Positions 35,471-45,590 of a stretch of DNA of 64,000 nt are shown here, piece after piece (position 1 is the stretch's first letter; the number at the start of each line of letters is the position of its first letter). Below the pieces are notes generated by a model. The model was given only the letters and a program-made list of their open reading frames with translations, was not told where the DNA came from and ran no database searches. Position numbers and translations under genes: made by a program. The DNA is from Microvirga sp. 17 mud 1-3 (GTDB lineage Bacteria; Pseudomonadota; Alphaproteobacteria; Rhizobiales; Beijerinckiaceae), in assembly GCF_003151255.1 (NCBI RefSeq), contig NZ_CP029481.1, positions 4,339,108 to 4,403,107 on the forward strand. Direction: 5' to 3'.

Positions 35471-36713
35471 GCGGCGCCTCGGCGCGGGCGCGCCGGCGGC
35501 GGTCGAGATGCGCCATGGCGGGCGTAACCGTCACGCCGTGCAGGAGAATGGACACGAGGATGATGAGCCCGGCCGTGCTCCAGACGAGGTTGGGCGCCTC
35601 GAAGGCGCCGTTCTGCATCGCGTAGGCGAGATAATAGATCGAGCCGATGCCGCGGATGCCGAAGAAGCTGATGAGCAGCTTCTCGTCGGCGGGCCTCGCG
35701 AAACCCAGAAGGCTGATCCAGCCCGCGAGGGGCCGCACCAGGAAGATCGCCAGGAATGCGAAGAGAATTGCCGGCCAGGTGAGAGCCGCAAGAAGGTCCG
35801 CCCCGGTGATTGCCCCACCGAACAGGACGAGCAGCATCATCATGAGCAGGCGCTCCAGCTCCTCGGCAAAATCGTGGAGGCGGCGCTGGTACGGATGCCC
35901 GGCCTGGGTGGCGCGCAGCGCGAGCGCCGACACGAACACCGCCACGAAGCCGTAGCCCTTCGCCATCTCGCACAGACCGTAGACGAGGCACGTGATGCCG
36001 AGCGCCACGAACCCCACCCCGGTGCGGGACAGGCGGGCCCGGTTGGGCAGATGGAAGGTGAGCCAGCCCAAGGTCCGCCCGGCGAGATAGCCGATCCCGA
36101 CACCCACGGCGATTTTCCAGGCCACCGCATAGGTGAACCATGTCGCGAGGGCGGAAGCGTCCGCCTCGCCCGTGAGGGTGATTGCCAGCAGCACGAACGG
36201 GAAGGCGAGCCCGTCGTTCAGGCCGGCTTCGGACGTGAGCGCGAAGCGAACCTCGTCCTCCTCACCGCTGCCGGGCGGTCCCACTTGCACGTCGCTGGCG
36301 AGGACCGGGTCGGTGGGCGCGAGTGCGGCGGCCAGAAGCAGGGCGGTGGCCGGGCCGAGTCCCAGGAGATTCCGGCCCAGCAGGGCCAGGGCCGCGATGG
36401 TCAGCGGCATGGCGATGCCGAGGAGACGCCAGGTCGCCCGCCAGCGGAACCAGTGGAACGGTCGGTCGATCTTCAGCCCGGCGCCGAGCAGCGCGATGAT
36501 GACCACGAGCTCGGTCAGGCGCTCGACGATTTCCAGGCGCTCGCCCGGATGCGGAATGGTGCCCGGCACCTGCGGGATCGCGAACAGCACCGCGCCCAAC
36601 GCGACGCAGACGATCGGCAGGGTAAGGGGCAACTCCTTGAGGACCATCGGAAGCCAGGCGGTGAGGAGCACCACCGCGCCGAAGCCAGTCAGGACGACGA
36701 TGTAGGAGTCCAT
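35394..36713 (-). CDS. Cation:proton antiporter (CPA1/NhaP-like)
   Basis: The 439-residue protein has about 12 hydrophobic segments. The ion-binding motif ALAPTDPVLASDVQVGPP is followed by the acidic segment FALTSEAGLNDGLAFPFV, with the conserved Glu-x-x-x-Asn-Asp of Na+/H+ exchangers. SFFGIRGIGSIYYLAYA is the later family helix. A polar, proline-rich tail ends it. Which cation it exchanges is not readable. Start ATG 36713; it is divergent from the PBP1A gene. Confidence 0.88.
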   Translation of the reverse strand: MDSYIVVLTGFGAVVLLTAWLPMVLKELPLTLPIVCVALGAVLFAIPQVPGTIPHPGERLEIVERLTELVVIIALLGAGLKIDRPFHWFRWRATWRLLGIAMPLTIAALALLGRNLLGLGPATALLLAAALAPTDPVLASDVQVGPPGSGEEDEVRFALTSEAGLNDGLAFPFVLLAITLTGEADASALATWFTYAVAWKIAVGVGIGYLAGRTLGWLTFHLPNRARLSRTGVGFVALGITCLVYGLCEMAKGYGFVAVFVSALALRATQAGHPYQRRLHDFAEELERLLMMMLLVLFGGAITGADLLAALTWPAILFAFLAIFLVRPLAGWISLLGFARPADEKLLISFFGIRGIGSIYYLAYAMQNGAFEAPNLVWSTAGLIILVSILLHGVTVTPAMAHLDRRRRARAEAPPIRPREEARPSADQPSPDPGYGPGP

Positions 36714-36801
36714 GGGGAAGCGAACGCCCCGCAAGCTCGGCAGTTCCCTTACGGCGCCTCCCCAGGGCGGCTTTCGCGGGTCCGCCCGTGTGAATTTTCG
36801 C

Positions 36802-36816
36802 TTAACCGCCCCTTAA
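36802..36816 (+). promoter_or_regulatory. CtrA-type box upstream of PBP1A gene
   Basis: TTAA-CCGCCCC-TTAA matches the CtrA arrangement TTAA-N7-TTAA exactly. It lies 71 bases before the PBP1A start and 89 bases from the divergent antiporter start. Confidence 0.45.
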
Positions 36817-36887
36817 ACCGCCACATTTACCGTGCTCCACAACAGGCGAAGGCCGGAGCATGCCGGCCGCATGAAACGGGGTAAGAC

Positions 36888-39023
36888 GTGGCGAACGGAC
36901 GCGACCGGCGCGAGCCGTCCTTCGAGACGCCGGAGACCGATGCGGGGGCGTTGGATTTTCGCCTTTCGCCTGAGGATCGGGCAGGGGGCCGAATGGGGCA
37001 GAAACGGGCTTCTCAGGGCGGGGGCGCATCGTCGCCTCGCCGCGCGCCGCGAACCAAGAAGGCCAAGCGCCGCCGGGGCGGCGGGTCCATCCTGCGCCGG
37101 CTGACTTATGGCGCCGTGGTCCTGTGCCTGTGGGGCATCATCGCGGTCGGCGGTGTCGTCGCCTATTACGCCGCCCAGCTTCCGCCCATCGACCAGCTCG
37201 CCGTGCCGAAGCGGCCGCCGAACATCGCCATCATGGCGAGCGACGGCTCCCTTCTGGCCAACCGGGGCGAGACCGGCGGGCAAACCGTGGCCCTCAAGGA
37301 GCTGCCGCCCTACCTGCCGAAGGCCTTCGTGGCCATCGAGGACCGGCGCTTCTACGACCATTTCGGCGTCGACCCCATCGGTATCGCGCGGGCTGTCTTC
37401 CGTAACGTGACCAATCGGGGAGGCCTGCAGGGCGGCTCGACCCTGACCCAGCAGCTCGCCAAGAACCTGTTCCTGACCCAGGAGCGCACCGCCTCGCGCA
37501 AGATCCAGGAGGCGATCCTGGCCCTCTGGCTGGAGCGCAACTACACCAAGGACCAGATCCTCGAACTCTATCTCAACCGGGTCTATTTCGGCGCCGGCGC
37601 CTATGGCGTGGAGGCGGCGGCCCAGCGCTATTACGGCAAGTCCGCCCGCAGCGTGTCCCTGTCGGAGGCCGCGGTGCTCGCGGGCCTCGTCCAGGCGCCC
37701 TCGCGGCTCGCGCCGAACCGCAACCCGGAGGCCGCCCAGGCCCGCGCCGAGCTGGTGATCGCGGCCATGAACGAGCTCGGCTTCATCACGCCGGGCATGA
37801 CCAAGACGGCCCTCGGCGCCCCGGCTCAGCCCGTGCGCCAGCGCGGGGCGGGCTCGGTGAACTATGCGGCCGATTACGTGATGGACGTGCTCGACGATTT
37901 CGTCGGCACGGTCGAATCCGACATCGTGGTCTCGACCACCATCGACCCGGCCATGCAGAGCGCGGCCGAGCGGGCGCTGGTGGACGAGCTCGACGCCAAG
38001 GGGCAGAAGTTCAATGTCAGCCAGGGCGCCTTCGTGGCCATGCAGCCGGATGGGGCGCTGAGAGCCCTCGTGGGCGGGCGCAACTACGAGACGAGCCAGT
38101 TCAACCGGGCCACCGCGGCCCGCCGCCAGCCGGGCTCTGCCTTCAAGCCGTTCATCTATCTCACGGCCGTGGAGCAGGGCCGCACCCCCGACGACGTGCG
38201 CGACGATTCCCCGGTCAATTACAAGGGCTGGACGCCCGAGAACTACGACCGCAAATTCCGCGGACCGGTGACGCTGCGGAACGCGCTCGCCCTGTCCCTC
38301 AACACCATCGCGGTGAAGCTCAACCTGGAGGTCGGGCCGAAGGCCGTGGTGCAGACCGCCCAGCGGCTCGGCATCACGTCGCCGCTCCAGGCCAACCCGT
38401 CCCTGGCGCTCGGCACCTCCGAGGTCACGCCTCTGGAGCTGGTGAGCGCCTATGCGGCCTTCGCCAATGGCGGCACCGGCGTCATCCCGTACGTCATCAC
38501 CCAGGTGAAGACGACGGACGGCAAGGTCGTCTACCGGCGCCCGGCCGGCGGCGGCCTCGGCCGCGTCATCGATCCCGGCGCCGTCGCCATGATGAACGAG
38601 ATGATGCACAACACCTTCGTCATCGGCACGGCCCGGCGGGCGCAGATCCCCGGCTGGGACCTGGCCGGCAAGACCGGCACGACCAACGACTACAAGGACG
38701 CCTGGTTCATGGGCTTCTCCGGGTCGCTGGTGGCGGGCGTCTGGCTCGGCAACGACGACGGCGCGCTCACCAAGCGCGTGACCGGCGGCAACCTGCCGAC
38801 CGAGGTCTGGCACAATTTCATGAAGGTGGCCCTGAAGGACCAGAAGCCTGTGCCGCTGCCGGGCAGCGAGTACTTCCAGCGCGCGCCTGCGGACGTTCCG
38901 GTCGCGAGCGCCGGCGAGCTGCCGAGCGGCGCCGTGCCGCGGGAAAGCGGCTGGATCCAGCCCCAGCCGGCCCGCCACGGCTCGCGGGAGAAGAACTTCT
39001 TCGAGAAGCTGTTCGGGCTCTAA
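36888..39023 (+). CDS. mrcA: Class A penicillin-binding protein 1A
   Basis: The 711-residue protein has a long basic cytoplasmic N-terminus, one membrane helix (about 75-97), a GT51 glycosyltransferase domain (FVAIEDRRFYDHFGVDP, GGSTLTQQLAKNLFL, KIQEAILALWLER) and a transpeptidase domain. The latter has SxxK in PGSAFKPF, SLN in ALSLNTIAV and KTG in GKTGTTNDYKDAWF. It polymerises and cross-links peptidoglycan. GTG 36888 is the start, with GGGGTAAG upstream. The TAA stop is the first part of repeat C1. Confidence 0.95.
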   Translation: MANGRDRREPSFETPETDAGALDFRLSPEDRAGGRMGQKRASQGGGASSPRRAPRTKKAKRRRGGGSILRRLTYGAVVLCLWGIIAVGGVVAYYAAQLPPIDQLAVPKRPPNIAIMASDGSLLANRGETGGQTVALKELPPYLPKAFVAIEDRRFYDHFGVDPIGIARAVFRNVTNRGGLQGGSTLTQQLAKNLFLTQERTASRKIQEAILALWLERNYTKDQILELYLNRVYFGAGAYGVEAAAQRYYGKSARSVSLSEAAVLAGLVQAPSRLAPNRNPEAAQARAELVIAAMNELGFITPGMTKTALGAPAQPVRQRGAGSVNYAADYVMDVLDDFVGTVESDIVVSTTIDPAMQSAAERALVDELDAKGQKFNVSQGAFVAMQPDGALRALVGGRNYETSQFNRATAARRQPGSAFKPFIYLTAVEQGRTPDDVRDDSPVNYKGWTPENYDRKFRGPVTLRNALALSLNTIAVKLNLEVGPKAVVQTAQRLGITSPLQANPSLALGTSEVTPLELVSAYAAFANGGTGVIPYVITQVKTTDGKVVYRRPAGGGLGRVIDPGAVAMMNEMMHNTFVIGTARRAQIPGWDLAGKTGTTNDYKDAWFMGFSGSLVAGVWLGNDDGALTKRVTGGNLPTEVWHNFMKVALKDQKPVPLPGSEYFQRAPADVPVASAGELPSGAVPRESGWIQPQPARHGSREKNFFEKLFGL

Positions 39024-39127
39024 AGCATCGGACGCAGAAGCCGGAACCGGTTTCGCGTGGAAAGATGCTCATAAACAAGACCTGGAGTTCCGGGCGTGAG
39101 ATCGAGCTCACGCCCGAGCCTTTAGAG
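39022..39127. repeat. Core-plus-palindrome intergenic repeat C1
   Basis: A core of about 49 bp (39022-39070) starts AAAGCATCGGACGC and ends GAAAGATGCTC, its ends being partial inverted repeats. It is followed by CGGGCGTGAG (39091-39100) and its perfect complement 39107-39116. The same architecture recurs at C2 and C3. It separates convergent genes and supplies the PBP1A stop codon. Confidence 0.7.
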
Positions 39128-39132
39128 GCCCG

Positions 39133-39603
39133 TCAGGCTTTCAGCACCTTCGTCATGTAGATCCGCCGGAGGCCCTTCTCGACGGCCCGGTGGGTCTCGA
39201 CGAAGCCGAGGCGCCCGTAGAGGGCGATGTTCTCGGTCATGGCTTCGTTCGTGTAGAGGCGTAAGGTCCGGACGCCGGTCCGGCGGGCCTCCGCCTCGGC
39301 GAAATTCAGGAGCATCCGTCCGTAGCCGCGCCCCTGCGCCCGCGGATCGACCGCGACATTGTCGAGGAGAAGGGCGTCCCCGTCCGGGATCAGGACCACG
39401 AGGCCGCGGACGATCCCACCGTCGACCAGCACATGGACGCGGCCATCCGCGATGAGGATTTCGTAATCGTCCAGCATCGGCCCCGGCTTCCGCCCGATGC
39501 GAGGAATGTAGGGAGCATAGGCGGCCTCTACGATCGCCTCGATCGCGGCCCGGTCTTCCGGGCCGGCCTGACGGATGAACGCGGAAGCCGGTGCCATGGT
39601 CAT
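39133..39603 (-). CDS. GNAT family N-acetyltransferase
   Basis: The 156-residue protein has the acetyl-CoA motif DPRAQGRGYGRMLLNFAE, strands LVVLIPDGDALLLDNVAV before it, and the C-terminal NIALYGRLGFVETHR typical of GNAT motif B. The substrate is unknown. It is ten bases downstream of the MFS exporter gene on the same strand, so the two are probably co-transcribed. Confidence 0.88.
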   Translation of the reverse strand: MTMAPASAFIRQAGPEDRAAIEAIVEAAYAPYIPRIGRKPGPMLDDYEILIADGRVHVLVDGGIVRGLVVLIPDGDALLLDNVAVDPRAQGRGYGRMLLNFAEAEARRTGVRTLRLYTNEAMTENIALYGRLGFVETHRAVEKGLRRIYMTKVLKA

Positions 39604-39613
39604 GCCTTTCCGG

Positions 39614-40810
39614 TCATGCGGCCTCGGCCCGCCTTGCCCGGCCCGTAGCCGCGAACAGGGCCAGCGCCAGGGTGCCGGTCCCCGCGATGGCGAGGGGCAG
39701 CGGCAAGGCGGAGGCGCCGAGATTCTGGCCGAGTACGATGCCGAGGATTGCCGCGAAGGTCATCTGGCAGATGCCGAGGAGCGAGGAAGCGGCGCCCGCC
39801 CGTTCGGGGAAGGGCATCAGGGCCGAGGCCATGGATTGCGGCATGGTGAGGCCGACCCCCACCGCATAGAGCGCCATGGGGCCCGTGACGGCCATGAAGG
39901 AGCCGATCTTCAGCGTGACCAGGAGCAGCATCGTGAGCCCGCCCGCCGCCAGGCATGACACGCCGATCCGGATCGTGCCGTCGAGGCCCCGTGGCCCCAC
40001 GAGCCGCTGGGCCAGGAACGTGCCGGCGATATAGCCCAGCACCATGAAGCCGAACGAGAAGGCGTAAGGAAGCTGGCCCAGGCCGTAGACGCCCTGGAGC
40101 ACGAAGGACGAGCCGGAGATGAACGCGAAGAGGCCGCCATAGGTCAGCATGGCGAGACCCACATAGACCCGGTAGCCCGGATGCTTCAGCAGGGTGCGAA
40201 AACCCTTGAGGATGGCCGGAAACGAGACCGGGTGCGGAGATTTCCGGCGGATCGGCTCGGGCAGGCGCCAGGCCACGGCGGCCGCGAGCACTCCGCCGCC
40301 CAGGATGGTGACGATGAAATTCATGCGCCAGCCGCCCGCCTGGGTGACGAGGCCGCCGATCACCGGTGCCACGGCCGGGACGATCCCCATGATCGTGCCC
40401 ATACGCGACAATTCCCGGCCCGCGCGGGGGCCCTCGTAGAAGTCGCGCACGATGGCGCGGGCGAGCACGATGGGGCCCGAGGCGCCCAGCGCCTGCACGA
40501 AGCGGGCCGCGATCAGAGTCTCGATGGACGGGGAGACGGCGCAGACTAGGCTCGCCAGGGTGAAGAGCCCGAGCCCGAACAGCAGGACCGGCTTGCGGCC
40601 GACCCGGTCGGAGACAGGCCCGTAGACGAACTGCCCGGCCGCGAATCCCAGGAGGAAGACTGAGAGGGTGAGCTGCGCCTGGCCGGTGCTCGCCCCGAGC
40701 TCCGCCGCGATGCTCGGCAGGGCGGGCAGGTACATGTCCGTGGAGAGCGGCCCCAGGGAGGTGAGGAACGCGAGGAGGACCGTCAGGGCAAGGGTGTCGG
40801 GCTTGAGCAT
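39614..40810 (-). CDS. MFS transporter, Bcr/CflA drug-resistance type
   Basis: The 398-residue protein has 12 membrane segments, the MFS loop motif GPVSDRVGRKPVLLFGLGLF and the Bcr/CflA opening LLAFLTSLGPLSTDMYLPALPSI. Motif C-like glycine/proline patterns in helix 5 (GIVPAVAPVIGG) indicate an exporter. Substrate unknown. It precedes the GNAT gene. Confidence 0.9.
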   Translation of the reverse strand: MLKPDTLALTVLLAFLTSLGPLSTDMYLPALPSIAAELGASTGQAQLTLSVFLLGFAAGQFVYGPVSDRVGRKPVLLFGLGLFTLASLVCAVSPSIETLIAARFVQALGASGPIVLARAIVRDFYEGPRAGRELSRMGTIMGIVPAVAPVIGGLVTQAGGWRMNFIVTILGGGVLAAAVAWRLPEPIRRKSPHPVSFPAILKGFRTLLKHPGYRVYVGLAMLTYGGLFAFISGSSFVLQGVYGLGQLPYAFSFGFMVLGYIAGTFLAQRLVGPRGLDGTIRIGVSCLAAGGLTMLLLVTLKIGSFMAVTGPMALYAVGVGLTMPQSMASALMPFPERAGAASSLLGICQMTFAAILGIVLGQNLGASALPLPLAIAGTGTLALALFAATGRARRAEAA

Positions 40811-40908
40811 GGGAGTGCGGATCGGCCCGTGTCGGAACGGAAATAACAGGCTTTCGGGCCAGATGCTCTAAGCCGAAACGGCGGACCTGTCATCCTCCGG
40901 CCGGTGGC

Positions 40909-42828
40909 TTACACCGTCACCTGCGTCCCGACCTCGAGAACCCGCCCGGTCGGGATGCGGAAGAAGTCGGTGGCGTCGCTCGCGGATTTGGCCAGGCCGA
41001 TGAACAGCTTGTCCTGCCAGAGCGGCATTCCTCCCTGGACGGCCGGACGGAGCGACCGGCGCGACACGAAGAACGACGTTGCCATGATGTCGAACTTGAA
41101 GCCCTGCTTGCGCAGGAGTGCGAGCCCATGGGGAATGTCGGGGGTCTCCATGTAGCCGTAGGCCATTGTCGCCCGCCAGAAGGACTCGCCGATCGGCTCG
41201 ATCCCGACCCGGTCCCCGTCCTCCAGGCGCGGCGCATCCTGGATGGTGACGGTCAGGATCACGTTCTGCTCGTGCAGGACCTTGTTGTGCTTGAGATTGT
41301 GGAGGAGGGCGGACGGCGCGGTCTCCGGGTCGCTCGTCAGGAACACGCCCGTTCCCTTCACCCGATGGGGCGGGCTCTTCTCCAGCATCTTCACGAGATC
41401 CAGGAGCGGCACGTCGATCTTGCGGGTCTTCTCGAACAGAATCCGGGTGCCGCGCCGCCAGGTTCCCATGACCACCATCAGCGCCGCCCCGACCACGAGG
41501 GGCATCCAGCCGCCCTGCGGGATCTTGAGGGCATTGGCCGCGAGGAAGATCGTATCGACGACAAGGAACGGCACGATCACCGTCACGGAGGCCGCAAGCG
41601 ACCAGCGCCAGAAGTACCGGACCACGAAGAACGCCATCACGGTGGTGACCACCATGGTCCCCGTTACGGCAAGGCCATAGGCATGCGAGAGGGCGCTGGA
41701 CGTCCGGAAGATGATCACCAGGAAGATGACGGCCGCGAGAAGCAGCCAGTTCACCCGCGGCACATAGATCTGCCCGCGCTCCTTCTCGGAGGTCCAGCGG
41801 ATCTCCATCCGCGGCAGCAGGCCGAGCTGGATCGCCTGCTGGGTCAGGGAAAAGGCGCCCGTGATCACCGCCTGGCTGGCGATGATGGTCGCCACCGTCG
41901 CCATTCCGACCATGGGCAGGAGCGACCACGCCGGATAGAGCAGGAAGAAGGGATTCTCGAGCGCCTCGGGAGCGGCCAGGATCAGGGCTCCCTGGCCGAA
42001 ATAGTTGAGGGCAAGGCACGGCAGGACGAAGACCAGCCAGGCGAGCTGGATCGGGCGCCGGCCGAAATGGCCGAGATCCGCATAGAGCGCCTCCGCGCCC
42101 GTCACGGCCAGGAAGACCGCGCCCAGGGCGAAAAGGCCCGCCGTTCCGTGGGTGGCCAGAAACACGATTCCGTAGGTGGGGCTCAGCGCCGCCAGGATAC
42201 CCGGCTCGTCGGCGATGTGCCTCAGACCTCCCAGGGCAAGGAGCACGAACCACAGGACCATGATCGGGCCGAACCAGGCGGCGACTTTTGCGGTGCCGCG
42301 GCTCTGCACGGCGAAGAGGGCGACGAGGATCCCTAAGCTGATCGGCAGCACGTAGGGCTCGAAGGCGGGTGTTGCGAGGTTCAGGCCTTCCACGGCCGAG
42401 AGCACGGAGATCGCCGGCGTGATGATGGCGTCGCCATAGAACAGCGCCGCGCCCAGCATCCCGAGAAGGGTGATGACGAACACGTTGTGCCCCAGGGCGC
42501 GCTGGGCGAGCGCCATGAGGGTGAGCGTCCCGCCCTCGCCGTTGTTGTCCGCGCGCAGGATGAACAGCACGTACTTGATGGAGACGATGACGATCAGCGC
42601 CCAAAGGATGAGGGACACGATGCCGAACACCATCTCGCGGGTCGGCGCACCGCCGGCTGCGGCGGCCGAGAGGGATTCCTTGAGGGCATAAAGGGGGCTC
42701 GTCCCGATATCCCCATAGACGACCCCCAGGGACCCAAGGGCGAGCGTCCAGAACCCGGAGCCGTGCGTTTTGGTCGGTATCGGGGCGGATTCGGGGAGGT
42801 CCGGGTGGTCCTGCGCAATCGCCGGCAT
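40909..42828 (-). CDS. kup: Low-affinity potassium uptake protein Kup
   Basis: The 639-residue protein shows the Kup opening [23 protein letters not shown], about 12 membrane helices, [47 protein letters not shown] and a C-terminal cytoplasmic domain. It imports K+ with protons. ATG 42828 is preferred over an upstream in-frame TTG because nothing beyond it looks conserved. Confidence 0.95.
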   Translation of the reverse strand: MPAIAQDHPDLPESAPIPTKTHGSGFWTLALGSLGVVYGDIGTSPLYALKESLSAAAAGGAPTREMVFGIVSLILWALIVIVSIKYVLFILRADNNGEGGTLTLMALAQRALGHNVFVITLLGMLGAALFYGDAIITPAISVLSAVEGLNLATPAFEPYVLPISLGILVALFAVQSRGTAKVAAWFGPIMVLWFVLLALGGLRHIADEPGILAALSPTYGIVFLATHGTAGLFALGAVFLAVTGAEALYADLGHFGRRPIQLAWLVFVLPCLALNYFGQGALILAAPEALENPFFLLYPAWSLLPMVGMATVATIIASQAVITGAFSLTQQAIQLGLLPRMEIRWTSEKERGQIYVPRVNWLLLAAVIFLVIIFRTSSALSHAYGLAVTGTMVVTTVMAFFVVRYFWRWSLAASVTVIVPFLVVDTIFLAANALKIPQGGWMPLVVGAALMVVMGTWRRGTRILFEKTRKIDVPLLDLVKMLEKSPPHRVKGTGVFLTSDPETAPSALLHNLKHNKVLHEQNVILTVTIQDAPRLEDGDRVGIEPIGESFWRATMAYGYMETPDIPHGLALLRKQGFKFDIMATSFFVSRRSLRPAVQGGMPLWQDKLFIGLAKSASDATDFFRIPTGRVLEVGTQVTV

Positions 42829-43079
42829 GGCTTCGACCTGCTTGAGGCGCAAAGAAAGCTCAGCCGTGCGGGCTTAAGGCCGGGCTGGTCCGTCGTGACT
42901 TAAGAAAAGCATTCGCCTTCCGGCTCTCGGAGCGATGAAGCCGCATCGTGGCTGTCCTCGCGACGGACGCCAGGAGAGCCGCGGCTCGCCCGATGCAAAG
43001 ACCGTGTTCCCGCGCCGTCACGGCGCAGGGATTTAGGTCTGCTGCAGTGCAAAATCAACTGTCCGAAAGGAGGGGACCA

Positions 43080-43823
43080 TCACCCGAAGCGGTGCAGGGC
43101 GCTGCCGTAGGTCTTGAGCCAGGCCTCGGCCTCCTCGGTGCGCGGGCAGAGGTCGTGGGTGAGCTTCCAGAACCGGTGGGAATGGTTCAGTTCGCGCAGA
43201 TGCGCGACCTCGTGGGCCGCGAGATAGTCCAGCACGAACGGCGGCGCCATCACGAGACGCCAGGAGAAGCTCAGGGCCCCGCTTGCCGAGCACGAGCCCC
43301 AGCGGCTCTTGGTGTCGCGTACGGTAATTCGCTTCGCCTTGACGCCGAGGGCGGCGGTGTGGCGCTTCACGGCCTCGGCGAAATCGCGCTTCGCCTCCGC
43401 CTCCAGGAAATCCTGGACCCGGCGAGCCACGTGCGGCTGCTCCCCTGAAACGGCCAGGATCGGGGTGCCGTCGGCGGTGCGGATGGCTTGGGTTGTTCCC
43501 CTAATGTTCGACCAATGAACGATCCTGTGGGGCACGCCGCGCAGGGGCACCAGGGCACCCGGCTCGAAGAGCACCCGCATGGGCACCTTGGCGAGACGCG
43601 TGGCGATCCAGCCGCCATGGCTGTCGGCGAAGCGTTGCGCGATGCCGAGGTCGGTCCGCTCCGGAATCGTCAGCACCACCTCGCCGGTCGCGTTGGACAC
43701 GCGCAAGGTGATCCGCTTGGCGGTGGGCCGGCGTTTCAAGGCCACCTTGAAAGCCTGGCCGTCGTGGGAAACTTTGAGATGGGGAGGGTCCGCAGGAACG
43801 CGGCGGAACAGGGCGAATCTCAT
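43080..43823 (-). CDS. YgjP/M48-type zinc metallopeptidase
   Basis: The 247-residue protein has the SprT-like/YgjP zinc motif LAAHEVAHLRELNHSHRFW (HExxH with third His) and the preceding RDTKSRWGSCSASGALSFSWRL strand typical of DUF45. The N-terminal half is beta-rich with GWIATRLAK. These proteins are poorly characterised cytosolic metalloproteases. ATG 43823 gives the normal length. Confidence 0.88.
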   Translation of the reverse strand: MRFALFRRVPADPPHLKVSHDGQAFKVALKRRPTAKRITLRVSNATGEVVLTIPERTDLGIAQRFADSHGGWIATRLAKVPMRVLFEPGALVPLRGVPHRIVHWSNIRGTTQAIRTADGTPILAVSGEQPHVARRVQDFLEAEAKRDFAEAVKRHTAALGVKAKRITVRDTKSRWGSCSASGALSFSWRLVMAPPFVLDYLAAHEVAHLRELNHSHRFWKLTHDLCPRTEEAEAWLKTYGSALHRFG

Positions 43824-44089
43824 GTCGGCAATCTGCCCCGAAGGGGCAGAATTGTCAGCGCAGCCGTTTGCCGCTCCTCCTGCGACGCCAAATCCGGGCA
43901 CCGGGTCTTGACGCCTCCAGGAGTCCCACCACAGCCGTAATTGTCCCGTTTCGGCCATCCTGTCCTACTGATTCGGCGGCGCCACCGCGGCGGAGCGACG
44001 TGACGAAAGAGCTCCCGGATCGGCGCCGTCGAGCTTAACCATACAGGATTTCGGTCCCGGACGTAATACCATCCCGCAGGGGCGCAGCG

Positions 44090-45355
44090 TCAGGCCTGCG
44101 CTGCCTCCCGCCGTGCCTCCTGAGCCACCCCGTGAAGCGCGATGAAATCGCGGATGCGGGGTGCGACTTCCGCCCGGAAGCGGGAGCCGTTGAAGACGCC
44201 GTAATGGCCGACGCCCTTCTGCAGGTGGTAGAGCTTCTTCTCGGCCGGCAGGTTCGGGGTCAGCTCGAGGGCCGCCTTGGTCTGGCCGATGCCCGAAATA
44301 TCGTCCCGCTCGCCCTCGATGGCCATGATGGCGCAGCGGCGGATCGACATGAGATCCACCGGCTTGTCCCGGTGCATCATTTCGCCCTTCGGCAAATCGT
44401 GCCGGACGAAGACCGTGTCGACGGTCTGGAGGTAGAACTCGGCCGTCAGGTCCATCACGGCGAGGTATTCATCGTAGAAGTCGCGGTGCTTCTCGGCCGA
44501 ATCGCCGTCCCCGTCCACCAGGTGCTCGAACATCTCCCAATGGGCGTTCATGTGCCGGTCGAAATTCATGGCCATGAAGCCGGAGAGCTGCAGGAAGCCC
44601 GGATAGACGCTGCGCCAGAAGCCCGGATGGGAGGGCGGCACCTTGGTGATGCAGTGGCGCTCGAACCACTCGATGCCCCGCTTTTCCGCCAACTCGTTGA
44701 CGGCGGTGGGCGAGCGGCGGGTATCGATGGGGCCGCCCATGAGAATCATGGAGCGGGGCGTGCAGGGGTCCTTCTCGGCCTCCATGCGGGCGATGGCGGC
44801 GATCACCGGCACGGCCGGCTGGCACACCGCCATCACGTGGAGGTCCGGCCCGAAGGACCGGAACATGGCGATCAGGTAGTCGATGTAATCGTCCAGGTCG
44901 AAGCGGCCCTCCGCCAGCGGCACCATGCGGGCATCCGTCCAATCGGTGATCATGACCCGATGGGTGGGGAGAAAAGTCTCCACCGTGCCGCGCAGGAGTG
45001 TGGCGTAATGCCCCGACATGGGCGCGACGATCAGGAGGCGCGGCTGCGCGGCCGCGCCCGGAAAGTCCCGCTCGAAGGAGATCACGTCGCAGAAGGGCCG
45101 CTCCCAGACGATGCGCTCGGAAACCGCGACCTCCCGGCCGTCGATCACCGTGGTCGCAAGGCCGAAGGCGGGCTTCTCGTAGCGGCGCGTCGTGCGCTCG
45201 AACATCTCGCAGGCGGCCGAGACGGTGCGGCCATAGGCCGTGTTGGTCAAAGGGTTGTCGGGATTCTCGAACAGGGACTTGGTCACGTCGGATGCGGCCC
45301 GGGCAGGCCCGAGCATCCAATGGGCGGCCTCATACCAATAATAGGAAAAATTCAT
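44090..45355 (-). CDS. phaZ: Intracellular polyhydroxyalkanoate depolymerase
   Basis: The 421-residue protein opens SYYWYEAAHWMLGPARAASD as PhaZ proteins do. It has the lipase-box equivalent AVCQPAVPV with Cys178, the nucleophile type shown for Ralstonia PhaZa1, PMSGHYATLLRGTVETFL, and the late GVGHYGVFNGSRF with the catalytic His. It degrades stored PHB in the cytoplasm. ATG 45355 is chosen; upstream codons are not family-like. It is divergent from actS. Confidence 0.93.
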   Translation of the reverse strand: MNFSYYWYEAAHWMLGPARAASDVTKSLFENPDNPLTNTAYGRTVSAACEMFERTTRRYEKPAFGLATTVIDGREVAVSERIVWERPFCDVISFERDFPGAAAQPRLLIVAPMSGHYATLLRGTVETFLPTHRVMITDWTDARMVPLAEGRFDLDDYIDYLIAMFRSFGPDLHVMAVCQPAVPVIAAIARMEAEKDPCTPRSMILMGGPIDTRRSPTAVNELAEKRGIEWFERHCITKVPPSHPGFWRSVYPGFLQLSGFMAMNFDRHMNAHWEMFEHLVDGDGDSAEKHRDFYDEYLAVMDLTAEFYLQTVDTVFVRHDLPKGEMMHRDKPVDLMSIRRCAIMAIEGERDDISGIGQTKAALELTPNLPAEKKLYHLQKGVGHYGVFNGSRFRAEVAPRIRDFIALHGVAQEARREAAQA

Positions 45356-45590
45356 TGAAATACCCCATATGGTCGAGTGTCCCCTGTTCTCCTCGAAAAC
45401 CGAGCCGGACTTATCCTCAACCATGACGGTAAAATGAAAGTTCCTCTCGTCAAAAGCAAGGCTTCATAAGTCTGATGCGAATTCTTGGGAAAATCGGCCT
45501 CACATCCTGCCGTAAACTTCTCGACGACAGGAAAGTTTGTGTCCGCCGCCTTGCTTGGCGGGCCGCATGCCGGCCCTATCCTGTTGGTGG

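Noticed and set aside
39045..39062. Core of repeat C (GTTTCGCGTGGAAA) resembles parS
   Set aside because: It differs from the 16-bp parS at several positions, including the central ACGT, and varies between copies. ParB binding would not be expected; the similarity is probably chance.
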